Assembly: GCF_014652235.1 (NCBI RefSeq)
Contig: NZ_BMYK01000001.1
Coordinates: 266,961 to 330,960 of the forward strand
Direction: 5' to 3'
Origin: Pseudorhodoferax aquiterrae
Lineage (GTDB): Bacteria; Pseudomonadota; Gammaproteobacteria; Burkholderiales; Burkholderiaceae_C
DNA length: 64,000 nucleotides
In this document: positions 8,591 through 20,903 of the stretch, one piece after another
Position numbering within the stretch: the first letter of the stretch is position 1
How the letters are laid out: each line of letters begins with the position of its first letter
Notes under the pieces: model-generated
Told to the model about the DNA's origin: nothing
Database searches by the model: none
Seen by the model: the letters and a program-made list of their open reading frames with translations, nothing else
Position numbers and translations under genes: made by a program

Positions 8591-11263
8591 AATCACACCC
8601 AGCTTGCGCGCGATCGCCACCGCTTGGGTGCGGCTCTTGGCGTCCAGCTTCATGTTGATGTTGCGCAGGTGCGTGCGCACCGTGCTGTCCGAGACGAACA
8701 GCTTCTCGGCCATGGCGCTGTTGGAATAGCCCTCGGCCAGCAGCTGCAGCACGCGGATCTCCTTGCGCGTGAGCGGCTCCTCGCTGCCGCCGGCGGCCGG
8801 GGCCGGCGCCTCGGGCTCGGCCGCGGCGAGCGGGCCGATGGCGTGCAGCAGGCGCTGCAGGTGCTCGGCCTGGATCGGGTCGGCCGCATCGGGCATGGCC
8901 GCGGCATAGCGCTGCAGCAGCCGGCCCACCGCCGGGCCCTCGTCCAGGATCAGGCGCATGAAGCCCTCCTGGCTCGCCGTTTGCAGCACGGCGCCGATTT
9001 CCGCCGCGGCGCCGGCCGCATCGCCGGCACGCTGCAGGGCCAGCGCGCGCAGCACCTGCAGCTTGAGCACGCGGCGCATGCGCGCGGCCGTGGTGGCGGC
9101 GTGGATCTCGGCGTCCAGCAGCTGCAGCGCGGCGCGGGCATCGCCGAAGGCGACCTCCCAGCGCGCCTTGGCCAGCGCCAGGTAGTCCAGGTCGTGCGCG
9201 GGCAGGCGCATGCGGCGCTCGCGCTCCCAGATCGCCGGGTCGTCCGCGCGCTGCAACTCGTCGCGCGCGGCCGGGCCGTTGCCCTGCAGCAGCAGCATGC
9301 GCGAGCGCTCCAGCTTGGCGCCGGCCACCACGCGCGGCAGCTGGCGCGCATGGCCCAGGTACTCCAGCTCGGTCAGCGCCTGCAGGGCGGCTTCCACGTC
9401 GCCGCTGTGGAAGGCGATGCGCGAGCGCATCACGTGCGACAGGATCATGTGGTCGGGCAGGCCCACGTCGCGCGCCAGCGGCAGGTAGACGTTGAGCAGG
9501 TGCTCGGCCTGCGGCAGCTGGTTGGCCTCGTAGACCACGCCGGCGTACAGCACGCCGGCCCAGGCGTTGCCGTGGCTGTGGTTGTAGGTCACGGCATGGG
9601 TGGAATCGACCGCGATGCGAAAGCGCGCCGTGGCCTGGCGCAGGCGCCCGGCCTGCAGGTCCAGCATGCCCTCGGAGGCCTCGGTGTACATGCGGTGGAA
9701 GGTGCCGTCGCGCTTGGCATGGCCCTGCTTGCTGCGCGCGGCATCCAGCAGGCGCTGCGAGGCATGCTGATCGCCCATGACCGACAGGATGTGGGCCATG
9801 GCATTGAGCAGCGCGCTGTCGGCGAAGGCCAGGCCCGTGGGCAGGCGGTTCAGGCAGGCGCGGCCGGCCTCGTAGGCCTCGTCGTAGCGGTCCTGCATGG
9901 CCCATAGCAGCGGGTACAGCGTGTGCGCGCAGGCGCGCACCTCGGGCAGCGGGCTGTGCACGCAGTCCGAGGCCTCCAGCCTGGCCATCGCATCCCAGGG
10001 GCCGTGCGTGAAGCACTCGGCCCACAGCGCGATGAGCTGCAGGAAGGGGTACTGGCGCAGCTGGTGCTCGGGGATGGCGGCGAACCAGCGCGCCAGCAGC
10101 CGCATGCGGCCCTGTTCGAGGAACTGCTCGGCCCAGGTGTCGAGCAGCGTCAGTGCATGGGGATGGTCGCCGCCTTCGATGGCGTGGTCGATGGCCGGTA
10201 CCGGCCGGCCCTGCGATTCGTACCAGCCCGAAGCCGCCAGGTGCAGCCGCGCGAGTTCGTCGGGCTGCTCGCGCGCGAGCTGGGCACGCAGGAAGTCGGC
10301 GAACAGGCTGTGGTAGCGCCAGGCCTGGGGCGCATCGCCGGCCTCGCTGCTGATGGGGGTGAGGAACAGGTCGGCCGCGGCCAGCTGCTCCAGGATGGCC
10401 GCGCTGTTGCCGCGCGGGATCAGCGCCTGGCAGACGGACGGGTCGAGCTGGCGCAGGATGCTGGTGCGCAGCAGGAAGTCGCGGATGGCGCCGGGCTGGT
10501 GCGCCAGCACGTCCTCGGCCAGGTACTCGGCCACGGCGCGGTTGGAGCCCGAGAAGCGTTCGACGAAGTCGGGTGCCACGCCCGGACGCTCCAGCGCCAT
10601 CGAGGCCAGCCAGATCGCCGCCACCCAGCCCTCGGTCTTGCGGTGCAGCTGGCCCAGCCGCTCGGCCGACAGCGCCGGCAGGGCGCGCTGGCTCAGGAAG
10701 GCGCCGGTCTCCTCCAGGCTGAAGCGCAGCCGGTCGGTGTCGATCTCCAGCAGCTGGCCACGCGCGCGCAGCCGGCCCAGGCCCAGGTCGGGCAGGCTGC
10801 GCGAGCCGATCACGATGCGGCCGCCGCGTGGCATGTGCTCGACGATCTCGCGCACCAGGCCCAGCACGGCGGGCTCGTGCACCACCTCGAACTCGTCCAG
10901 GAACAGCGCGAACGGCGCGTCGTGCGCGGCCAGCACGGCCACGGCATCGAAGGGCGCGTTGCCGCGGGGGCCGTCCATGCCCAGGCGCAACACCACCTCG
11001 CCCAGGCAGGTGACGAAGCGCGACATGTCGTTGTCGGCCCGGTCCAGCGTGAGCCAGGCCGTGGCGATGCCCTGCTCGTCCAGGTGCTGGCGTGCCTGCG
11101 CCATCGTGGTGGTCTTGCCGAAGCCGGCTGGCGCGCGCACCAGCACCAGCCGGGCGGCGGTGCCGGCGATCTCACCGGCGATGGCGGCGCGCAGCACCTG
11201 GGTCGGCGCGACCGAGGGCGGGTTGAGCTTGGCTTCGAGGATGCGGGTGGCGGAAGGCGGCAT
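8585..11263 (-). CDS. MalT-type LuxR-family transcriptional regulator
   Basis: The 892-residue protein has the layout of large signal-transducing ATPase regulators such as MalT and AlkS. It has an N-terminal P-loop NTPase (APAGFGKTTT, Lys50) with a Walker-B-like ALFLDEFE, a central TPR-like helical repeat region of about 450 residues, and a C-terminal LuxR helix-turn-helix (from LTRKEIRVLQLLAEGYS to RTHLRNINMKLDAKSR). Such proteins activate transcription when an inducer and ATP bind. The ATG at 11263 fits the conserved N-terminus (ILEAKLNPPS) better than one 48 bases upstream. It is transcribed away from nitronate monooxygenase, and one copy of the recurring 16-bp palindrome lies in the gap. 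This makes it the best local candidate to control that regulon (inference). Confidence 0.88.
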   Translation of the reverse strand: MPPSATRILEAKLNPPSVAPTQVLRAAIAGEIAGTAARLVLVRAPAGFGKTTTMAQARQHLDEQGIATAWLTLDRADNDMSRFVTCLGEVVLRLGMDGPRGNAPFDAVAVLAAHDAPFALFLDEFEVVHEPAVLGLVREIVEHMPRGGRIVIGSRSLPDLGLGRLRARGQLLEIDTDRLRFSLEETGAFLSQRALPALSAERLGQLHRKTEGWVAAIWLASMALERPGVAPDFVERFSGSNRAVAEYLAEDVLAHQPGAIRDFLLRTSILRQLDPSVCQALIPRGNSAAILEQLAAADLFLTPISSEAGDAPQAWRYHSLFADFLRAQLAREQPDELARLHLAASGWYESQGRPVPAIDHAIEGGDHPHALTLLDTWAEQFLEQGRMRLLARWFAAIPEHQLRQYPFLQLIALWAECFTHGPWDAMARLEASDCVHSPLPEVRACAHTLYPLLWAMQDRYDEAYEAGRACLNRLPTGLAFADSALLNAMAHILSVMGDQHASQRLLDAARSKQGHAKRDGTFHRMYTEASEGMLDLQAGRLRQATARFRIAVDSTHAVTYNHSHGNAWAGVLYAGVVYEANQLPQAEHLLNVYLPLARDVGLPDHMILSHVMRSRIAFHSGDVEAALQALTELEYLGHARQLPRVVAGAKLERSRMLLLQGNGPAARDELQRADDPAIWERERRMRLPAHDLDYLALAKARWEVAFGDARAALQLLDAEIHAATTAARMRRVLKLQVLRALALQRAGDAAGAAAEIGAVLQTASQEGFMRLILDEGPAVGRLLQRYAAAMPDAADPIQAEHLQRLLHAIGPLAAAEPEAPAPAAGGSEEPLTRKEIRVLQLLAEGYSNSAMAEKLFVSDSTVRTHLRNINMKLDAKSRTQAVAIARKLGVIR

Positions 11264-11354
11264 CGCGGTCGGAGAAGGGGGCGGCGGTCGAGCGTGGAGT
11301 GTCCGCGGCAAGCGGCCGCGGGCTTGTCTCCTAGGGCGCAGGGCTGGCGGCGTT

Positions 11355-11399
11355 CCGTCGCTTCCGACGATGCCAGGGCCGGATTCTGCTGCCTAAACT
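11355..11399 (+). promoter_or_regulatory. Operator CCGTCGCTTCCGACGA with -10 TAAACT (regulon site)
   Basis: The 16-mer at 11355-11370 matches 14 of 16 positions of the site upstream of the thiolase at 27782-29020. Twenty-three bases later lies TAAACT (11394-11399), the same register as the other copies. It points toward nitronate monooxygenase and shares the gap with the divergent MalT-type regulator. Confidence 0.55.
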
Positions 11400-11439
11400 G
11401 CGCCGCCAACCGCTCCGCCGCCGGGTGCCGCCGAGGTGA

Positions 11440-13324
<1,885 letters not shown>

Positions 13325-13404
13325 GGGAATAGGGGTATTCAGGGACTCCTCAGCTTACAGTGCCGGCCGCCGTGGGAGCGGCGTATGCAGTACAACGAGG
13401 AACC

Positions 13405-14130
13405 ATGGAATTTCTGACATCCCCCGCCTTCTGGGTCGCCCTAGGGCAGATCATCATCATCGACATCCTGTTGGGTGGCGACAACGCCGTCGTGATCGCG
13501 CTGGCCTGCCGCAAGTTGCCGCCGGCGCAGCGCACCAAGGGCATCATCTGGGGCACGGCCGGTGCCATCGTGCTGCGCGTGATCCTGATCGCGTTCGCGA
13601 TGACGCTGCTGAACGTGCCCTTCCTCAAGTTCGTGGGGGCCATCCTGCTGGTCTGGATCGGCGTCAAGCTGCTCGCGCCCGACGAAGAGGGCCATGGTGA
13701 CATCCAGGGCAGCGACAAGCTGTTCGCCGCGATCAAGACCATCATCGTGGCCGACCTGGTCATGAGCGTGGACAACGTGATCGCCATCGCCGGCGCCGCG
13801 CAGAACGCAGGCGACCACTCGCTGCTGCTGGTGGTGCTGGGCCTGCTGATCTCCATTCCCATCATCGTCTGGGGCAGCCAGCTGGTCATCAAGCTCATGG
13901 AGCGCTACCCGCTCATCATCACGGCCGGCGGCATGCTGCTGGGCTGGATCGCCGGCGGCATGCTGGTGACCGACCCGGCTGTGGCCAACCCCGACAAGTG
14001 GCAGTGGATGCTCAAGCTGCCCCAGACCGACGTGGTCAAGTACGGCGCCTCCGTGGCCGGTGCGTTGCTGGTGCTCGTGATCGGCAAGGCCCTGGCCAGC
14101 CGCAAGACCAGCGAAGGCGGCCACGCCTGA
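13405..14130 (+). CDS. TerC-family integral membrane protein
   Basis: The 241-residue protein has about seven hydrophobic segments and the TerC family hallmarks LLGGDNAVVIALA in the first helix and ADLVMSVDNVIAIAGAA in the middle. These conserved aspartates and asparagines are thought to bind a divalent cation; relatives (Alx, MeeF/YkoY) export manganese. GAGGA at 13397-13401 precedes the ATG. I looked for a yybP-ykoY manganese riboswitch in the 80 bases upstream and did not find one. A strong terminator follows, so the gene appears to be a single transcription unit or the end of the preceding one. Confidence 0.88.
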   Translation: MEFLTSPAFWVALGQIIIIDILLGGDNAVVIALACRKLPPAQRTKGIIWGTAGAIVLRVILIAFAMTLLNVPFLKFVGAILLVWIGVKLLAPDEEGHGDIQGSDKLFAAIKTIIVADLVMSVDNVIAIAGAAQNAGDHSLLLVVLGLLISIPIIVWGSQLVIKLMERYPLIITAGGMLLGWIAGGMLVTDPAVANPDKWQWMLKLPQTDVVKYGASVAGALLVLVIGKALASRKTSEGGHA

Positions 14131-14172
14131 GGATGGGTGCCGCCGCAGGCGGCGCCATCCCGGATCCATGCA

Positions 14173-14204
14173 AGCCCTGCGGCCACCGGCCGGCAGGGCT
14201 TTTT
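14173..14204 (+). terminator. Rho-independent terminator after the TerC gene
   Basis: AGCCCTGC at 14173-14180 pairs with GCAGGGCT at 14193-14200. GGCC/GGCC extends the stem around an ACC loop with one bulged G, and TTTT follows directly after the last stem T. Confidence 0.85.
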
Positions 14205-14364
14205 GCTGCGCCGACGATCGCGCGCGTGGGCGGGAAAAAGGGGAGGGGCCGGCGTCGAGCAGGTGCCGGCGGTAGGCGTTGAAGCAGCCTGCGAACGCTG
14301 AACACGCGCGCCCGGGTGGGCGCGCAGTGCGGCGGGGCCAGGCGCCCCGCCGGATCCCGTGGGC

Positions 14365-14715
14365 TTACTTGCTGGCCGGCGGTGCCTTGCTCTGGCCGAC
14401 TTCGCCATCCGGCTGCTGCTTGATGGCCTCTGCGCCTTCGGCCTTGCGCTTGGCGCGGGCGGCCGCGCGTTCTTCGGCCGACGCGCGTTGGGCACTCGGT
14501 GCGGCCTTGGACTGGCCGGTTTCGCCGACCGGTTGCTGCCTGACGGCCTCGGCGCCCTCGGCCCTGCGGTGCGCACGCGCGGCGGCGGCCTCTTCGGCAG
14601 AGACCTTGGCGGCCGGAGGCGGCGCCTTGGACGTACCGGCTTCACCCTGGGCGAAGGCGCTCACGGCAAACACCTGGGTCAGGGCGATGCCAATGGAAAG
14701 GATCGGATGCTTCAT
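14365..14715 (-). CDS. Small exported Ala/Lys-rich tandem-repeat protein
   Basis: The 116-residue product has a signal peptide (SIGIALTQVFAVSAFAQ). Two and a third copies of a repeat of about 40 residues follow. Each copy runs G(T/Q)SKAxP, xxAEExAAARAxRxAEGAEA(V/I), (R/K)QQPxGE, and the last copy is cut short at GQSKAPPASK. The mature part is highly charged and probably helical or disordered, with no recognisable enzyme motif. Similar small proteins in related bacteria are only described as hypothetical. It has its own well-formed promoter (14796-14824) and faces the TerC terminator, so it is an independent gene. Confidence 0.75.
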   Translation of the reverse strand: MKHPILSIGIALTQVFAVSAFAQGEAGTSKAPPPAAKVSAEEAAAARAHRRAEGAEAVRQQPVGETGQSKAAPSAQRASAEERAAARAKRKAEGAEAIKQQPDGEVGQSKAPPASK

Positions 14716-14795
14716 GGATGACTTTCAGTTTGTTGGTCTGCGCAAACGCGCAAGCGGTCCTGCCTGCGCATCGGAACCGGTGCTCCGACAAAAAA

Positions 14796-14824
14796 ATTGT
14801 ATGAACTTGGGTTGACATCCACAA
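14796..14824 (-). promoter_or_regulatory. Sigma-70 promoter of the small repeat protein
   Basis: Reading the minus strand, TTGTGG (14824-14819) and TACAAT (14801-14796) are separated by exactly 17 bases. This predicts a start near 14789 and a leader of about 75 bases. It is one of the most consensus-like promoters in this GC-rich window, and the surrounding bases are unusually AT-rich. Confidence 0.7.
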
Positions 14825-14927
14825 GAACAGCACTGTGTATGTGTTTCGCGTGCCACATGCTGAATCGTCAAATTGTGTTCAACTTCTGTGTCGATCGGGC
14901 TGGCCGCCGCGGTTTCGCCAGGTGAAC

Positions 14928-14973
14928 TCGTCCGATCGGACGATGGTTGGGCGCCGGCTGGCGCTCCTAGCAT
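14928..14973 (+). promoter_or_regulatory. Operator TCGTCCGATCGGACGA with -10 TAGCAT (regulon site)
   Basis: This is a perfect 16-bp palindrome at 14928-14943, followed after 24 bases by TAGCAT (14968-14973). No good -35 hexamer is present, as expected when an activator occupies that position. It drives the Bug receptor gene that starts 58 bases after the palindrome. Confidence 0.7.
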
Positions 14974-15001
14974 GCGGCGCCCGGAACGCCAGGAGACTTC
15001 C

Positions 15002-15967
15002 ATGCCGATCACACGCCGCCATTTCGCCGCCTTGCCGCTCGCTGCCTGCCTGCCGCTGCCCACGCACGCCAGCGCCTATCCCGACAAGCCCGTGCGTCTG
15101 GTCATGCCGTTTCCGGCAGGCGGCATGGGCGACATCCTGGCGCGCCACCTGGCCACCGACCTGGCGAAGCTCTGGGGCCAGCCCGTGGTGGTGGACAACC
15201 GCGCTGGCGCCTCCGGCATGATCGGCAACGAGTACGTCGCGCGCTCGGCGCCCGACGGCACGACGCTGCTGCTGGGCATCAGCCAACTCGCGCTGGCGCC
15301 CTGGCTCTATCCCAGGATGGCCTACGACGTGGAGAAGGACTTCGTGCCGCTCGCGCGCGTGGCCGACGCGGTCTCGGTGTTCGTGACCAACGATGCGCGC
15401 ATCGGCTCGGTCAAGGACTACGTGGCGCTGGCCAGGGCGAATCCGGACAAGCTCAGCTACGGCACCTACGGTGCGGGCACCTCGGCCCACATCTTTGCGG
15501 AGATCTTCAACCGCGCCAACGGCATCCGCACCGTGCACGTGCCCTACAAGGGGGCGGCGCCGCTCATCAACGACCTGCTGGCCGGCCATGTGACGCTGTC
15601 CTTCACCGACCTAGCCTCGCCGCTGCCGCACATCCTGTCGGGCAGGCTCAAGGCCTATGCGGTCACGGGCACGCGGCGCGCGCCGCTGCTGCCCGAGGTG
15701 CCCACCTTCGCCGAGCTGGGCCATGCGGGGCTGGACGTGCCGGGCTGGTACGCGCTGTTCGCGCCCGCCAAGACGCCGCCGGAGACCGTGCGCCGCATCC
15801 GCGAGAGCGTGGCCCAGGTGCTGCAGGCGCCCGAGATGCAGGCCCGGCTCACGCAATTGGGCCTGTTGCCCGTGGTGGAGCCGCCCGCCGCCTTCGAGCA
15901 ACGCCTGCGCGAGGACATGGCCTACTGGAAGAAAGCCATCACCGAGAACGGCATCCGGATCGATTGA
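15002..15967 (+). CDS. Bug-family (TctC-type) periplasmic solute receptor
   Basis: The 321-residue protein has a signal peptide with a twin-arginine-like start (TRRHFAALPLAACLPL). It then has the tripartite-tricarboxylate receptor signatures YPDKPVRLVMPFPAGGMGD, VVVDNRAGASGMIGNEYVA, HVPYKGAAPLINDLLAGHV and VPTFAELG. These proteins bind carboxylates or amides in the periplasm; Burkholderiales carry hundreds of them, most without their own membrane subunits. AGGAG at 14991-14995, six bases upstream, fixes the ATG. No TctA/TctB genes are nearby, so its transporter is elsewhere or it acts as a sensor. A regulon-type promoter precedes it, and the FadB-like gene follows. Confidence 0.9.
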   Translation: MPITRRHFAALPLAACLPLPTHASAYPDKPVRLVMPFPAGGMGDILARHLATDLAKLWGQPVVVDNRAGASGMIGNEYVARSAPDGTTLLLGISQLALAPWLYPRMAYDVEKDFVPLARVADAVSVFVTNDARIGSVKDYVALARANPDKLSYGTYGAGTSAHIFAEIFNRANGIRTVHVPYKGAAPLINDLLAGHVTLSFTDLASPLPHILSGRLKAYAVTGTRRAPLLPEVPTFAELGHAGLDVPGWYALFAPAKTPPETVRRIRESVAQVLQAPEMQARLTQLGLLPVVEPPAAFEQRLREDMAYWKKAITENGIRID

Positions 15968-15973
15968 ACTGAT

Positions 15974-16018
15974 TCGTCCGTTCGGACGATGGTCCGGCAT
16001 CCGCGCTCTCCCTAGACT
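15974..16018 (+). promoter_or_regulatory. Operator TCGTCCGTTCGGACGA with -10 TAGACT (regulon site)
   Basis: A near-perfect palindrome at 15974-15989 begins six bases after the Bug gene stop. TAGACT (16013-16018) follows after 23 bases. It would drive the FadB-like gene and the SDR gene behind it. Confidence 0.7.
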
Positions 16019-16051
16019 TTCCCGGCACGCGGGCAAGGGCCCGCAGGGAGA

Positions 16052-18217
<2,166 letters not shown>

Positions 18218-18251
18218 TCCCATTCCCACACAAACCCAACAGGAGAGAACC

Positions 18252-19046
18252 ATGCAACTCGATTCCAGCATCGCCGCCGTCATCACCGGAGGCGCTTCGG
18301 GCCTGGGCGCCGCCACCGCGCGCCGCCTGGCCAAGTCCGGCGTCAAGGTCGCGCTGTTCGACATGAATGCCGACAAGGGCGAGGCCCTGGCCAAGGAACT
18401 CGGCGGGGTGTTCTGCAAGGTCGACATCACCAGCGAGGAGCAGGTCGACGCAGCCTTCGCCAAGGCGCGCGCCGCGCACGGCCAGGAGCGCATCCTGATC
18501 AACTGCGCCGGCATCGGCGGCGCGGTCAAGACCGCCAGCCGCGACAAGACCACGGGCGAGATCAAGCACTTCCCGCTCGCCAACTTCGACCGCGTGATCC
18601 AGGTCAACCTGGTCGGCACCTTCCGCTGCATCGCCAAGAGCGCGGCCGGCATGCTCACGCTGGAGCCTCTGCAGGATGCCGACAACTCGGGCGAGCGCGG
18701 CGCCATTGTCAACACCGCCTCGGTCGCTGCTGTGGACGGCCAGATGGGCCAGGCCAGCTACTCGGCCAGCAAGGGCGGCATCGTGGGCATGACGCTGCCG
18801 ATCGCGCGCGACCTCATGGCCGAGGGCATCCGCGTGAACACCATCCTGCCGGGCATCTTCAACACGCCGCTGCTGCAGGGCGCGCCCGAGAACGTGAAGG
18901 CCGCGCTGGCCGCCTCCGTGCCCTTCCCCAAGCGCCTGGGCAATCCCGACGAATACGCCCAGCTGGCCGAGACCATGGTCACCAACGGCTACTTCAACGG
19001 CGAGTGCGTGCGCCTGGACGGCGCCATCCGCATGGCACCGCGCTGA
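18252..19046 (+). CDS. Short-chain dehydrogenase, 3-hydroxyacyl-CoA dehydrogenase type II-like
   Basis: The 264-residue cytoplasmic SDR shows the cofactor motif TGGASGLGAATA, NCAGIGG, the catalytic serine in IVNTASVAA, and YSASKGG with the catalytic Tyr and Lys. NTILPGIFNTPLL follows, as in the HSD17B10/FabG-like group that oxidises 3-hydroxyacyl-CoA. Aspartate after the second strand (ALFDMN) indicates NAD preference. AGGAGAG at 18241-18247 precedes the ATG. Placed after the FadB-like gene, it probably supplies a second hydroxyacyl-CoA dehydrogenase with another substrate range, for example branched chains (inference). Confidence 0.9.
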   Translation: MQLDSSIAAVITGGASGLGAATARRLAKSGVKVALFDMNADKGEALAKELGGVFCKVDITSEEQVDAAFAKARAAHGQERILINCAGIGGAVKTASRDKTTGEIKHFPLANFDRVIQVNLVGTFRCIAKSAAGMLTLEPLQDADNSGERGAIVNTASVAAVDGQMGQASYSASKGGIVGMTLPIARDLMAEGIRVNTILPGIFNTPLLQGAPENVKAALAASVPFPKRLGNPDEYAQLAETMVTNGYFNGECVRLDGAIRMAPR

Positions 19047-19082
19047 GCGCGTAGCGAAGCGGCCCGGCCGCGTGCCCCGGCT

Positions 19083-19853
19083 TCAGGGCGCCGCGCTCGA
19101 CGCGGCCGTGGTCCGCGGCACCTCGTGCAGCAGGAAGGGGGGCTCGCCGGGCCGGCTGCGCTCCAACAGCGGCTTAGCGCAGTTGAAGACCGGCACGCCG
19201 TTGATGGTGCGGCCCTGCGGCGTGCCGCGGTGCGCATGGCCGTGGAACACGGCGTCCACGGGGTAGCGCAGCAGCGGCTCCTCCAGCCGGCTCGAGCCCA
19301 GGAAGGCAAAGATCTCGGCGGGCTCGCCCTGCACCGTGGCGGCGATGGGCGCGTAGTGCAGCAGGGCCAGCCGGTGGGGCGTGCGCAGCTTGGCCAGCGC
19401 CGACTCCAGCTTCATGGCCTCGGTCTGCGCCTCTTGCACGAACAACTTGATCGCGGCCTCGCCCCAGGCGCCCAGCGAAGCGCGACCGAAGCCGCCCGCG
19501 AAGCCCTTGACCCCGGCGATGCCCACGCCCTCGATCTCGCAGGCTTCGCCGTCGAGCACGCGCACGCCGGCGTCCTTGAGTGCCTGCGCGACGACCTCGG
19601 GCGTGCCTGACTCGTGGTCGTGGTTGCCCAGCACGGCAACCACGGGCAGCGTGAGCGCACTGAGCTCGCCGACCAGCACGCGCGCTTCCTCGGCCGTGCC
19701 GTAGTCCGTGAGGTCGCCGCACAGCAGCAAGGCATCGGCGGCGTCCGCGGCCTGGGCGAAGAACGCGCGCAGGCGGCCGGCGGAATCCTTGTCGACATGG
19801 ATGTCGCCGACGACCGCGAAGCGGACGTGCGTGGAAGACTTGGGCGCGGTCAT
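19083..19853 (-). CDS. Calcineurin-like metallophosphoesterase
   Basis: The 256-residue protein carries the ordered metal-binding blocks of the superfamily: VVGDIHVD (residues about 14-20), CGDLTDYG, LGNHDHE and, near the C-terminus, FHGHAHRG. These bind two metal ions that hydrolyse phosphoester bonds; the substrate cannot be told from sequence. The ATG at 19853 lies just before the conserved first block, although the frame is open further upstream. It is divergent from a nucleotidyltransferase-fold gene and convergent with the SDR gene, with 36 bases between stops. Confidence 0.85.
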   Translation of the reverse strand: MTAPKSSTHVRFAVVGDIHVDKDSAGRLRAFFAQAADAADALLLCGDLTDYGTAEEARVLVGELSALTLPVVAVLGNHDHESGTPEVVAQALKDAGVRVLDGEACEIEGVGIAGVKGFAGGFGRASLGAWGEAAIKLFVQEAQTEAMKLESALAKLRTPHRLALLHYAPIAATVQGEPAEIFAFLGSSRLEEPLLRYPVDAVFHGHAHRGTPQGRTINGVPVFNCAKPLLERSRPGEPPFLLHEVPRTTAASSAAP

Positions 19854-20005
19854 GGGGCAGGGGGTGCTGGGGATGGCTCCAGCTTGCGCCGGCGCCCGCC
19901 GTGCCGGCCATCGGAGCGCTCCGGCAGCGCCCGTAGGCGCCCGCCGACGGCCGATGGCGCGCTTGGCCCGGCCTGCACGCGGCGCCGCCCGCGTAGCGTG
20001 CAGGC

Positions 20006-20863
20006 ATGCCGCGCCGTGCCACTGCTCCACCGCCCCCGTCATCGCTCGAAGAGGAGGTCGGCCCCGCCGTCGCCGCGTTCTACCGGGCGGTGCTGCGGGT
20101 GCTCGTGGATGCGCGCATCCCGTTCCTGGTGGGCGGTGCGCTGGCCCATGCCCACCACACCGGCGTGCGCCGCCCGACCAAGGACCTGGACCTGTTCATC
20201 CGCAAGGCGGACGGCCCGCGCATCGCGCAGCTGCTGCAGTCGCACGGCTGGCGCACCGACCTGCCCTACCCGCACTGGCTCGCCAAGGTCCACAGCGGTC
20301 CGGCCTTCATCGACCTGATCTTCGGCACCGGCAACGGCCTCACGCCCGTGGACGCAGCCTGGTTCCGGCGCAACCGCCGCACCACGGTGCTGGGCGTGCC
20401 CGTGCGCCTCGTGAACGTGGAGGACAGCCTGCTGACCAAGGCCTTCATCATGGAGCGCGAGCGCTACGACGGCGGCGACATCGCCCACCTGCTGCTGGCC
20501 CATGCCGAGCGCTTCGACTGGCCGGGCCTGCTGGAGCGCTTCGGCCCGCACTGGCGCGTGCTGCTCGCGCACCTGAGCCTGTTCGGCTTCATCTACCCGG
20601 GCGAACGCCACCGGGTCCCGGTCTGGGTGCTGGCCGAGCTCGCGCAGCGGCTGGCGCGCGAGGGGCAGGCGCCCAGTGCCGAGCGCGCGACGGTCTGCGA
20701 CGGCACACTGCTGTCGCGCGCACAGTACCTGCACGACGTGCAGCAGCTGGGCTTTCGCGACGGCCGCCTCGACGGCACGGGCAGCATGACGGCCGAGGAC
20801 GTGGCGATCTGGACCGCAGCCATCGGCAAGGAGGCTGCGCCCGCGGCGGCTCCGGGTACGTAA
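20006..20863 (+). CDS. Nucleotidyltransferase-fold protein
   Basis: The 285-residue protein shows a minimal nucleotidyltransferase core near residues 41-66: FLVGGALAHAHHTG followed by RPTKDLDLFI. This corresponds to the GG-x-DxD signature of the polymerase-beta superfamily. A later aspartate in FIDLIFGTGNG may complete the metal site. The C-terminal half is helical. Relatives range from aminoglycoside adenylyltransferases to AbiEii-type toxins; no antitoxin partner is visible, so a toxin role is not supported. It lies divergent to a metallophosphoesterase over 152 bases, a pairing worth testing for opposed activities. Confidence 0.7.
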   Translation: MPRRATAPPPPSSLEEEVGPAVAAFYRAVLRVLVDARIPFLVGGALAHAHHTGVRRPTKDLDLFIRKADGPRIAQLLQSHGWRTDLPYPHWLAKVHSGPAFIDLIFGTGNGLTPVDAAWFRRNRRTTVLGVPVRLVNVEDSLLTKAFIMERERYDGGDIAHLLLAHAERFDWPGLLERFGPHWRVLLAHLSLFGFIYPGERHRVPVWVLAELAQRLAREGQAPSAERATVCDGTLLSRAQYLHDVQQLGFRDGRLDGTGSMTAEDVAIWTAAIGKEAAPAAAPGT

Positions 20864-20903
20864 GCCTTGCCGCAGTATTTTCCTGGCGGCACCGGCAGAC
20901 GGC

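Noticed and set aside
13325..13404. Possible yybP-ykoY manganese riboswitch upstream of the TerC gene
   Set aside because: TerC genes often carry one, but the 80-base gap lacks the GGGGAGUAG and ACCUU-type conserved loops and is too short for the full fold.
20006..20863. AbiEii-type toxin of a toxin-antitoxin or phage-defence system
   Set aside because: The nucleotidyltransferase motif alone is not specific, and no antitoxin-like gene adjoins it on the same strand.
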